From positions 1 to 5,995 of the forward strand of contig CAJAHV010000126.1 in assembly GCA_903939555.1 (NCBI GenBank): a stretch of DNA of 5,995 bases. The letters are read 5' to 3'. The notes beneath the pieces are model-generated. The model did no database searches. It was not told where the DNA came from and worked only from the letters and a program-made list of their open reading frames with translations. The DNA comes from an uncultured Alphaproteobacteria bacterium (GTDB lineage Bacteria; Pseudomonadota; Alphaproteobacteria; Sphingomonadales; Sphingomonadaceae). Both the position numbers and the translations under genes were made by a program. Shown here in pieces: positions 1 to 5,995 of this stretch. Position 1 is the first letter of the stretch. Each line of letters opens with the position of its first letter.

Positions 1-7
1 ACAAGAT

Positions 8-12
8 GAGGG
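8..12 (+). promoter_or_regulatory. Shine-Dalgarno sequence of the TIGR04076-type gene
   Basis: GAGGG lies 7 bases upstream of the ATG at 20 and matches the 3' end of 16S rRNA well. It is the clearest ribosome binding site among the gene starts in the window and supports the start at 20. The other visible starts lack a strong site and appear to depend on overlap with the preceding gene. Confidence 0.6.
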
Positions 13-19
13 CGCAAGA

Positions 20-355
20 ATGGACGACACATTCGAACTGTACGACCTGAAAGTCGAGGTCGTGGCCCCGCCGGGAGCGCAACTCTATTGTTCGGCACGT
101 GTCGGTGACAGTTTCGAGTTGCGCGGCGAGAGCTTGTTCCTGCCGCCGGGCCAAGGGTTTTCGATCTATTCGCTGGCGGCGGTGCTGCCACTGCTGGCGG
201 CCAAGCAGCGCCCGACCAGCGTCAATGACTGGATGACGACCGATGCCGAGGTGGCGTGCCCCGACCCCAATTGCCCGTCGCGGCTTCGTATAACCCGCCT
301 GGGATTGCGACGGTTCCGGCACTCCGAAACCACTGCGACACGGCTTCCGGCATGA
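20..355 (+). CDS. TIGR04076-family small protein of unknown function
   Basis: This encodes a 111-residue soluble protein with no signal peptide or membrane segment. It resembles the small uncharacterised TIGR04076 family, recalled by pattern and not searched. Matching features are an N-terminal beta strand (about residues 10-15), a Cys followed by a VGDSFEL strand (C24, G29-D30), a 'lpPGqGFSIYSLAAVLPLL' segment (about 41-59) and the C-terminal block VACPDP (78-83). Family members usually end shortly after this block; here about 15 further residues, rich in Arg and Thr, follow residue 94. C24, C80 and C85 could bind a metal or be redox-active, but nothing proves it. The stop overlaps the start of the aldo/keto reductase gene as ATGA, so the two proteins are probably made together and may act in one pathway. 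The reaction is unknown. The reading frame is well supported; the family name is moderately so. Confidence 0.75.
   Translation: MDDTFELYDLKVEVVAPPGAQLYCSARVGDSFELRGESLFLPPGQGFSIYSLAAVLPLLAAKQRPTSVNDWMTTDAEVACPDPNCPSRLRITRLGLRRFRHSETTATRLPA
352..355 (+). other. ATGA stop/start overlap (translational coupling)
   Basis: The ATG of the aldo/keto reductase gene (352-354) overlaps the TGA of the TIGR04076-type gene (353-355). The bases just upstream (about 338-350) contain no Shine-Dalgarno match. The reductase is therefore probably translated by ribosomes ending on the first gene, which ties the amounts of the two proteins together. Confidence 0.75.
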
Positions 356-1440
356 TTTTCGATGAACGCTACACGCTGGCGCCGGGCTATGACATTTCGC
401 GCGTCATCCGCGGCGGCTGGCAGTTGGCCGGCGACCATGGCGCGGTGGCGCACGATGCGGTGACCGATGATCTTGCCGCCTTCCACGATGCCGGCATCAC
501 GACGTTCGATTGCGCCGATATCTATACTGGTGTCGAAACGATGATCGGGGATTTTCGCGCGGCGATGCTGGCGCGGCGCGGTGCCGACGCGTTGGCGCGG
601 CTGCGCGTTCATACCAAATTCGTGCCCGATCTGGACCTGTTGCCAATGATCACTGGTGCCGATGTGCGACGCATCATCGATCGGTCGCTGCAGCGATTGC
701 GAACGGAGCGGCTCGATCTGGTGCAGTTCCATTGGTGGGATTATGCCGAACCGCGCTATCTCGAAACCGTCCATCACCTGAAGACGCTGCAATCCGAGGG
801 CAAGATCGCGTTGCTCGGCGGCACCAACTTTGATGCGGCGCGTGTCCGCGAGATGGCCGAGGCCGGCGCTGTCATGGCGACAATGCAGGTGCAATATTCG
901 CTGCTCGATGCGCGACCGGCAGGTGCGATGTCGGCGCTGTGCCGCGAGATCGGCACGAAGATGCTGTGTTATGGCACCTTGGCCGGGGGGTTCCTTAGCG
1001 ATGCCTGGCTTGGCAAGCCGGCGCCCGAGGGACCATTGGCCAACCGTTCACTGGTGAAATACCGGCTCATCATAGATGAATTCGGTGGCTGGGATCTGTT
1101 CCAGACGTTGCTGGCGGCCGTGCGGCGTGTGGCGGACCGGCACGGAGCCAGCCTCTCCAACGTCGCATCGCGCTATGTTCTCGACCTGCCGCAGGTGGCA
1201 GGCGTGATCGTCGGTGGGCGCCATGCCGGGCATTTGAGTGACACCCTGCGGCTGTGCCGGGTCCGGTTGACCGATGCCGATCGTGCCGAAATCGCAGCGG
1301 TGCTGGCCCGAAGCCTGGGGCCGGGCGGCGAAGTCTATGCGCTGGAGCGCGATCGTACCGGGCGGCATGGGTCGATCATGAAATATCATCTGGGCGATGG
1401 CGCCGAAATGGCGGCGGGAGATGGCAGGGCTCGCGCGTAG
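352..1440 (+). CDS. Aldo/keto reductase (NAD(P)H-dependent oxidoreductase)
   Basis: This encodes a 362-residue cytosolic (beta/alpha)8-barrel enzyme that should interconvert a carbonyl compound and an alcohol using NAD(P)H. The full aldo/keto reductase catalytic tetrad is visible: D53 and Y58 in FDCADIY, K89 in VHTKF and H127 in LVQFHWWD. Cofactor-side motifs follow: GGTN (156-159), QVQYS with Q181 and Y182, YGTLAGGFLS (207-216), and the phosphate-binding type segment VIVGGRHAGHLSD (285-297). The start at 352 is preferred because the ATG overlaps the preceding stop (ATGA) and the fold begins within a few residues. The same frame is open to an ATG at 256, but that would add 32 unlikely residues lying inside the upstream gene. 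After the barrel there is an extension of about 40 residues, including 'GEVYALERDRTGRHGSIMKY' (326-345), which I associate with one aldo/keto reductase subgroup. The last 15 residues are low-complexity Gly/Ala. The physiological substrate cannot be deduced. Confidence 0.92.
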   Translation: MIFDERYTLAPGYDISRVIRGGWQLAGDHGAVAHDAVTDDLAAFHDAGITTFDCADIYTGVETMIGDFRAAMLARRGADALARLRVHTKFVPDLDLLPMITGADVRRIIDRSLQRLRTERLDLVQFHWWDYAEPRYLETVHHLKTLQSEGKIALLGGTNFDAARVREMAEAGAVMATMQVQYSLLDARPAGAMSALCREIGTKMLCYGTLAGGFLSDAWLGKPAPEGPLANRSLVKYRLIIDEFGGWDLFQTLLAAVRRVADRHGASLSNVASRYVLDLPQVAGVIVGGRHAGHLSDTLRLCRVRLTDADRAEIAAVLARSLGPGGEVYALERDRTGRHGSIMKYHLGDGAEMAAGDGRARA

Positions 1441-1597
1441 TCGGTGCGCAAATCAGGACCCCGGCCAGACCCATATTTTTTAAGCCGCTTCATTCGGTCG
1501 CTGAAAGTGTGGTGGGGGCCTGCATTGGATGCCTGTACAAAGGTCGAGCTTCGCAGGTCCGACAAATTGGGTGTTTAGACTGCGGAAGCGCTGCCGG
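1441..1597. other. Convergent intergenic region, no clear terminator
   Basis: This 157-bp gap separates the 3' ends of the aldo/keto reductase gene (plus) and the TonB-dependent receptor gene (minus). It holds a T-run at 1475-1481, but no good GC-rich stem precedes it on the plus strand. It also holds only short 4-bp inverted matches, such as GCAT/ATGC near 1522-1532. I see no gene, promoter or repeat here. Either termination is Rho-dependent or the hairpins are too weak to call by eye. Confidence 0.6.
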
Positions 1598-3703
1598 TCA
1601 GGTGTTCAACCGAATGCCGGCAATCCATTGGCGGCGCTGCCCTGCGAACAGGCCGTCGACGCGGCTGCTGATGAAGCGATTATCGAAGGCATTTTCGACT
1701 GTGGCGTAAATATGCCAGCGCACGTTCGGCGGGGCGTAGCGTAGCGCCACCCGCGCCAGCGTGCGGGCAGGGACGGGTCCGGATTGACCGTCGGGATTGA
1801 TCATGGTGCGGTTGTCCGCGTTGGCAAACTGGCGGCTGACATAATCGACGCCGATCTCGCCGGACACGCCGAATCTGGTCGTGCCGCCAACGCCGAAATT
1901 GATCATGTGCTCCGGCGCATAGGGGATGCGATTGCCACGCACGCCAACCGCCGCGTCGCCAACATCGGAGGTGAATTTTGCCTCGGCAAGCCAGTTGTAG
2001 GCGACGGTGGCATAGGCCCTGCCAAACGCAGCCCTGCCACTCAACTCCAGCCCGCGGTGACGCGCCGACCCAGCGTTGACGAAGCTGCCGCTGCGACCTC
2101 CGACCAGCGGGCCTTCAACTATCAGGTCGCCGACCGCCATGTTGAAAACTGTCGCTTCGAACGACATCGAGTCACCTGATTTGCCGCGTAAGCCCAGTTC
2201 GATCTCGGTACTGCGTTCCGGGCGGACCGGGCTGGCGATCCGCAACGGATCGACATCCCGGTCAGGGCGCGTCGGGGCGAAACCACGGTGGATGCCAATG
2301 AAGAAGGTCAGGGCGTCGCTGCCCCAGGTGACGCCGGCGCCCGGCATCGTGATGCGTTGCCGGCTGCGCGCAGCGACGTCGATTGGTATGAAATTGGCGA
2401 CGACGGCCCGGTTGCGCGTGACGATGTCCTCGATACGGAGCCCTGTCGAGAGGCTCAACCGGCCATAGCGCAGGACGTTCTGGGCATGCAGCGCAACCGC
2501 ATCGGTGGCGATGATATTATCATCGCGCAGCAGAGTTCCCGGGCTGGTTTCGCGCGCGCTCGGTGTCAGTCCGTTGAAGCGCTGGCGGCGGCTGGTTTCG
2601 AGATGCAGGCGGGCGCCGAGTTGGAGTGCGCCGGAAAAGCCGCCGAATGCATAGCCAAAATCGAGCCGCGGTTCGATGCCCCAGAAACGGAAGCGGCGCG
2701 GGCGCATCTTGTTGCCGCACAGTGCCGCCGTATCATATGCGGTGCGCGCTGCGCCGACGCAGCCGGTCTCCGGGTTGGCAGTCATCTCATCAGCGGAGGT
2801 GTCGGTCTGACGATAGGAGGCGCGAAATGTGTCGGCATAGTAGACTTGTGTTGCAAGCGATGTCGATCGGGCCAGCTGCCATTCGTGGACGATCTGCCCT
2901 GACCGGCGGTCGAGTACGAAATCGTCATTTGAAAACGGATTGGCATAGGCGTCGGTGGCAAATCGGACTTCGTTAAGCCCGCTTTCCGTCAGCCGGCTGC
3001 GCTCTGCAAGATACGCGGCCTTGAGCGTCAGTTCATGGCCGAAACCGAATGTGGCATGGGCCTTGAAGGCGATTTCACCGACACGCGATCGATGCGCGTC
3101 GCGAATGCCGGGGCTGTTGGTGTCGACGAGGTCGAGCCGGACTCCGCCCGAATCGCTGCCCTGTCCGGCCGCCAGTTGCACCCTGGCAAAGCTGCGCCCG
3201 CCGGTGGTGGCCGATCCAGACAACAGCAGGCCGTGCGGCACCGGGGCGGTGATGAAGTTGATCATGCCGCCGATCGATTGCGGCCCGAATAGAATCTGCC
3301 CTGAGCCCTTGCGAAATTCGATGCGCGCGAGGCGATCGAGCGGGGGATAGTGATGCGCCGACGGGTCGGCATAGGGCGCTGGCTGCAGGGGCGCGCCATC
3401 CTCGAGCAGCAAGGTGCGGCCCGAGCGTCGCGCATTAAGTCCGCGCACCGAGACATTGAGCTTTTGGCCCAGCGCATCTTCCTCGATCAGTTGCAGGCCG
3501 GGCGCCCGGCGCAGCACGTCCTTAAGCGTGATCGGCTGCATCCGATCGAAATCTGCCGCACCAATGATCTGTGCCGAACCCGCCACATCGCCAAGGCTGG
3601 CCGGCAAGATGCCACTGACGGTGATCAGCGGCGAGACATCGCTGTGAACCACAATATCGCCGCTGGTCAGCGCCGCAGCGGCCATCAGCAGTACCAGCGG
3701 CAT
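1598..3703 (-). CDS. TonB-dependent outer-membrane receptor, FecA-like
   Basis: This encodes a 701-residue ligand-gated porin that should import a bound ligand across the outer membrane using TonB/ExbB/ExbD energy. A short hydrophobic export signal spans about residues 1-15, and PLITVSG (25-31) is a candidate TonB box. The plug runs from about 35 to 152 and carries classic FecA-subgroup blocks: DVLRRAPGLQL, EEDALGQKLNVSVRGLN (74-90), LLLEDGAPLQPAPYADPSAH, IEFRKGSGQILFGPQSIGG and a closing MINFIT (147-152). The rest is a 22-strand-type barrel. C315 and C329 are close enough to form a disulfide, probably in an extracellular loop. There is no FecA-type N-terminal signalling domain, so it should not control a FecR/sigma pair. 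The ATG overlaps the phoD stop by one base (TGATG). Two oddities are the absence of Arg/Lys before the hydrophobic signal and a C-terminus ending Leu-Asn-Thr instead of an aromatic residue. FecA-like members are often annotated as ferric dicitrate receptors, but the substrate here is unproven; the phosphatase neighbours point to phosphate-linked nutrition. Confidence 0.93.
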   Translation of the reverse strand: MPLVLLMAAAALTSGDIVVHSDVSPLITVSGILPASLGDVAGSAQIIGAADFDRMQPITLKDVLRRAPGLQLIEEDALGQKLNVSVRGLNARRSGRTLLLEDGAPLQPAPYADPSAHHYPPLDRLARIEFRKGSGQILFGPQSIGGMINFITAPVPHGLLLSGSATTGGRSFARVQLAAGQGSDSGGVRLDLVDTNSPGIRDAHRSRVGEIAFKAHATFGFGHELTLKAAYLAERSRLTESGLNEVRFATDAYANPFSNDDFVLDRRSGQIVHEWQLARSTSLATQVYYADTFRASYRQTDTSADEMTANPETGCVGAARTAYDTAALCGNKMRPRRFRFWGIEPRLDFGYAFGGFSGALQLGARLHLETSRRQRFNGLTPSARETSPGTLLRDDNIIATDAVALHAQNVLRYGRLSLSTGLRIEDIVTRNRAVVANFIPIDVAARSRQRITMPGAGVTWGSDALTFFIGIHRGFAPTRPDRDVDPLRIASPVRPERSTEIELGLRGKSGDSMSFEATVFNMAVGDLIVEGPLVGGRSGSFVNAGSARHRGLELSGRAAFGRAYATVAYNWLAEAKFTSDVGDAAVGVRGNRIPYAPEHMINFGVGGTTRFGVSGEIGVDYVSRQFANADNRTMINPDGQSGPVPARTLARVALRYAPPNVRWHIYATVENAFDNRFISSRVDGLFAGQRRQWIAGIRLNT

Positions 3704-3705
3704 CA
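3701..3705 (-). other. TGATG stop/start overlap between phoD and the TonB receptor gene
   Basis: On the minus strand the phoD stop TGA (3705-3703) shares one base with the receptor's ATG (3703-3701). The preceding bases contain no purine-rich Shine-Dalgarno sequence. Receptor synthesis therefore probably depends on translation of phoD (termination-reinitiation), which links phosphatase and receptor output directly. Confidence 0.7.
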
Positions 3706-5256
3706 GATGTCGCTGGTGCGGATCTCACGATCGGTAACGACCGCGGACACCGGGTTGGTGACATCGGCAACGACGCGAAATTCGGTTGTCCAGCGTTTGT
3801 GGTCGACGGTAAAGCGCGTGTAGCCGCGCTGCCGACCGTTAAAATAGCGGGTTTGTGGATTGTGGACTTGCGATCGTTCCATCTGGCCGGCCCAAGGGCA
3901 AACCGACGAGATCGAGGTGCCGCTGAATTCATGACCGATACGCATCGATGCCGGATCATCGGCGTTGCGGGTAAGGCTGTGGGCGGCGGCACAGTGCCAG
4001 TCGCCGGTAATCGCCACCGGATTGGCGACGCCTGACAGCACATCTAGAAGACGCTGGCGGGCAACCGGATAACCATCCCACTGATCGGTGTTGCCGGTGA
4101 ACGGTGCGCCGACCGGGGTGTGGCGATACGGTGCCAGCCAAGTCTGCGATGCTAGCACGTTGAACGGCGCTGCGGACTTGCCGAGCGCGTCGAACAGCCA
4201 GGCCTCCTGTGCGCTGCCGAGCATGGTCCGCGCCGGATCTGCAAGCTCGGCACAGCCGTTGCCGATGAACGGGTCGCTGCATGCCTGGTCTGAACGAAAC
4301 TGGCGGGTATCGAGCAGATGCACTTGCGCCGGCCCGAACCGGTACAGGCCGTGCATCCGCAGGCTGGCCTGCAGTCCGGCAATCTCTGGCGGCTGCTCGA
4401 TCGGCATATGCTCCCAATAGGCTTTGAGAGCGGCGAGCTTGCGCACCTTGAATTCCAGCGCGGTCTGCTTGTCAGGGTCCTGGGGCACGTCTCCTGCCCA
4501 ATTATTGTCGATCTCGTGGTCATCCATCGCCATGATCCACGGGCTGGCGGCGTGGGCTGCCTGCAACGACGCATCCTGACGATATTGTGCGTAGCGATTG
4601 CGGTAATCGTACAGCGATACGATCTCGGCACTGTTATGCTGCCGGACGACGGTGTGGCGCACGGTATCGCCATTGCTCTCGCCCTGGACGGGACCGAGCG
4701 GCGCGATGCCGCCTTCGTAGATATAGTCGCCGACATGGATGACGCAGTCCGGTGCCCATGCGGCGATGTCGGCATAGGCGGCGTAATAGCCGGTTTCCCA
4801 CGCTTGGCAGCTGGCAAGCACCAGCCGGGCGTTGGCATCCTGAGCGTTGCTGGTGCGGGTGCGGCCGGTAGCGCTGGTGTACTCTCCGACGGCGAACCGG
4901 TACCAGTATTCGCGGCCGGGCTGGAGGCCTTCGACCTTGAGGTGCACCGAATGGGCGTCCTCTGGTCGGGCGTCGATGGTGCCCTGGCGCACGACCTTGC
5001 GCATGGCAGCATCGGCGCAAACAAGATAGTGCACCGGCAGGGTTGCAGCTGGCATACCGCCACCCACAAGCGGCGCCAGCGCCAGCCGCGTCCACAAGAT
5101 AATATTTGTGTCCTGTGGGCTGCCCGAGGCGATGCCGAGTGTGAACGGGTTGGCGTCGATAGCAGCACGCACTGCGCTGGCGGGCAGCACCAATGCTGCC
5201 GCGCCTGCGGTAACGAACAGTCGGCGCGAGATCATGGCGTCAGTTTGTTTTGTCAT
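3703..5256 (-). CDS. phoD: Alkaline phosphatase D (PhoD family), Tat-exported
   Basis: This encodes a 517-residue exported phosphomonoesterase/phosphodiesterase that should release phosphate from organic phosphate esters in the periplasm or at the cell surface. A twin-arginine signal, ISRRLFVTAGAAALVLPASA (9-28), precedes a likely cleavage site after A31 or nearby. An Ig-like PhoD N-terminal domain (about 36-135, containing FTLGIASGSPQ and YWYRF) is followed by the metallophosphatase domain. Its motifs are intact: LASCQAWE with C150, HVGDYIYEG with D177 and Y180, MDDHEIDNNW (244-253), and ITGDWH (416-421, with D419 and H421). In Bacillus subtilis PhoD the equivalent Cys, Asp and Tyr help hold an Fe(III)/Ca(II) active site, so the same is expected here. 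The length is close to the family norm. Start choice: ATGs at 5265, 5256 and 5235 all keep the Tat motif; none has a strong Shine-Dalgarno sequence. I chose 5256, which overlaps the upstream gene by 17 bp. The open frame continues further upstream (to 5547), but that part lies inside the phosphoesterase gene. Export in folded form fits a cytoplasmically assembled iron centre. Confidence 0.93.
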   Translation of the reverse strand: MTKQTDAMISRRLFVTAGAAALVLPASAVRAAIDANPFTLGIASGSPQDTNIILWTRLALAPLVGGGMPAATLPVHYLVCADAAMRKVVRQGTIDARPEDAHSVHLKVEGLQPGREYWYRFAVGEYTSATGRTRTSNAQDANARLVLASCQAWETGYYAAYADIAAWAPDCVIHVGDYIYEGGIAPLGPVQGESNGDTVRHTVVRQHNSAEIVSLYDYRNRYAQYRQDASLQAAHAASPWIMAMDDHEIDNNWAGDVPQDPDKQTALEFKVRKLAALKAYWEHMPIEQPPEIAGLQASLRMHGLYRFGPAQVHLLDTRQFRSDQACSDPFIGNGCAELADPARTMLGSAQEAWLFDALGKSAAPFNVLASQTWLAPYRHTPVGAPFTGNTDQWDGYPVARQRLLDVLSGVANPVAITGDWHCAAAHSLTRNADDPASMRIGHEFSGTSISSVCPWAGQMERSQVHNPQTRYFNGRQRGYTRFTVDHKRWTTEFRVVADVTNPVSAVVTDREIRTSDI

Positions 5257-5995
5257 CGGCTTCATCGCTTTCGGTATCGATCTGGAAAGGGCTGAAAACC
5301 GCGCGCGCCGGCGCTGGATAGGGCGTATTCCAACCCTTGATGCTGTGCCAGGTGATGCGATTGAGCACCGCCGACGGCACGGCGTCGGGCACATCCCAAC
5401 GCATGGCTGCCGAAGCGATGGCGCCCTTGCGCGCTTCGCCGGCCAGCGCGCTGGCAGGCGGATTGAGCTCGAGCAGATCTTGCCTTGGCGTGATCGCGGT
5501 GTAGCCGGCGAGGACAGGCGCATCCTGAAAACTGGCGCGCATGTCATTGGCGATGAGATCGAACAGCGACAGCGTCGGCAGTCCGAGGATCAACTCGACG
5601 GTCTTGAGGATGCTCTGATGGGCATAAAAGGTAGAATCGACGCTGCCTCGGCGCGTATAGGGACTGATGGCCAGCGCAACGGTGCGGTGGCCATCGACAT
5701 GATCGACGCCGTTCTGCGCATCATCCTCGACGACGAAAATCGCCATTTTCGGCCAGAACGGCGATTTGGTCAGCGCCTCCACGATCTGGCCGAGTGCGAG
5801 ATCGTTGTCGGCAACCATTGCCTTTGGTGTGGTCATGCCCGGTGTCGTGCCACTGGTGTGGTTGGAAGGCAGTTGCAGCAGCACAAGATTGGGCATCTTG
5901 CCGGCTGCGACATAACCGTCGAGCGTCTTCATAAAGCGCCGGGCGCGAACGACATCGGGCACCGCCATCGTATAGCCGGGGAAATCGCGGACCAG
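5240..5995 (-). CDS. Alkaline phosphatase superfamily phosphoesterase (C-terminal part, 5' end outside window)
   Basis: The last 251 residues of a larger protein are visible; the frame stays open to the window edge, beginning LVRDFPGYTMAVPDVVRARRF, so the ATG at 5968 is internal. This matches the C-terminal half of alkaline phosphatase-like phosphoesterases, including the type often fused behind a YncE-like beta-propeller. Recognisable blocks are PNLVLLQLPSNHT, TPKAMVADNDLALGQIVEAL, a conserved metal-ligand stretch IFVVEDDAQNGVDHVDGHRT (about 5686-5745) with its Asp and His residues, and ISPYTRRGSVDSTFY followed by SILKTVELILGLP. The protein ends in an acidic tail, ESDEADDKTN. It probably hydrolyses phosphate esters in the periplasm, but substrate and export signal cannot be judged without the N-terminus. 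Its stop lies inside the start of phoD, so the two are cotranscribed. Whether a propeller domain precedes it is unknown. Confidence 0.85.
   Translation of the reverse strand: MVRDFPGYTMAVPDVVRARRFMKTLDGYVAAGKMPNLVLLQLPSNHTSGTTPGMTTPKAMVADNDLALGQIVEALTKSPFWPKMAIFVVEDDAQNGVDHVDGHRTVALAISPYTRRGSVDSTFYAHQSILKTVELILGLPTLSLFDLIANDMRASFQDAPVLAGYTAITPRQDLLELNPPASALAGEARKGAIASAAMRWDVPDAVPSAVLNRITWHSIKGWNTPYPAPARAVFSPFQIDTESDEADDKTN

Noticed and set aside
1..9. Possible 3' end of an upstream plus-strand gene (in-frame TGA at 7-9)
   Set aside because: Only two codons are visible before it, which is far too little to support a gene.
166..894. 242-codon minus-strand frame across the first two genes
   Set aside because: It is antisense to the TIGR04076-type and aldo/keto reductase genes, both of which carry family motifs. 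No domain is recognisable in the antisense product.
1441..1490. Rho-independent terminator at the T-run near 1475-1481
   Set aside because: No stable GC-rich inverted repeat directly precedes the T-run, so a hairpin terminator is not supported by eye.
2288..2902. 204-codon open frame on the plus strand, antisense to the TonB receptor gene
   Set aside because: The opposite strand is a clear receptor with family motifs throughout this stretch. The plus-strand product shows no recognisable domain, and GC-rich coding DNA commonly yields long antisense frames.
4152..5168. 338-codon minus-strand frame within phoD
   Set aside because: This is a frame-shifted shadow of phoD with Arg/Ser/Pro-rich low-complexity content. 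The PhoD frame carries all the conserved motifs.
4318..5295. 325-codon open frame on the plus strand, opposite phoD
   Set aside because: It lies antisense to intact PhoD motifs (SCQ, GDYIYE, DDHE), has no recognisable domain and is explained by GC-rich codon bias.
5257..5547. Upstream extension of the phoD frame by 97 codons
   Set aside because: The extension lies inside the phosphoesterase gene, is low-complexity, and would bury the twin-arginine signal in the middle of the protein.

Overview
This 6.0 kb window is compact, GC-rich bacterial DNA. It holds five protein genes in two convergent transcription units and no RNA genes, mobile elements, CRISPR arrays or long repeats that I can see. 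The GC-rich codon use, weak Shine-Dalgarno sequences, tight gene overlaps and a TonB-dependent receptor coupled to a Tat-exported phosphatase suggest a Gram-negative alphaproteobacterium, probably of the Sphingomonadales. That placement is an inference from style, not from a marker gene.

Left unit, plus strand (20-1440). A small TIGR04076-type protein of unknown function is followed by an aldo/keto reductase with an intact D-Y-K-H catalytic tetrad. Stop and start overlap as ATGA, so the two are very probably translated together. The substrate is unknown. A 157-bp convergent gap (1441-1597) follows and shows no convincing terminator.

Right unit, minus strand (5995 down to 1598). In transcription order it contains: the C-terminal part of an alkaline phosphatase superfamily phosphoesterase, whose 5' end lies outside the window; a complete Tat-exported PhoD-type alkaline phosphatase/phosphodiesterase; and a complete FecA-like TonB-dependent outer-membrane receptor. 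The genes overlap at both junctions (about 17 bp, then 1 bp in TGATG), so this looks like one co-translated operon. Its promoter, and any Pho box or Fur site, would lie beyond the right edge.

The likely joint role of the right unit is phosphate scavenging. Two exported or periplasmic phosphoesterases of unrelated folds would release phosphate from organic phosphate, and a dedicated outer-membrane receptor would bring in a phosphate ester, an iron-phosphate/iron-chelate complex, or the iron PhoD itself needs. This receptor-phosphatase coupling is the most interesting feature of the window. The receptor's substrate cannot be read from the sequence.
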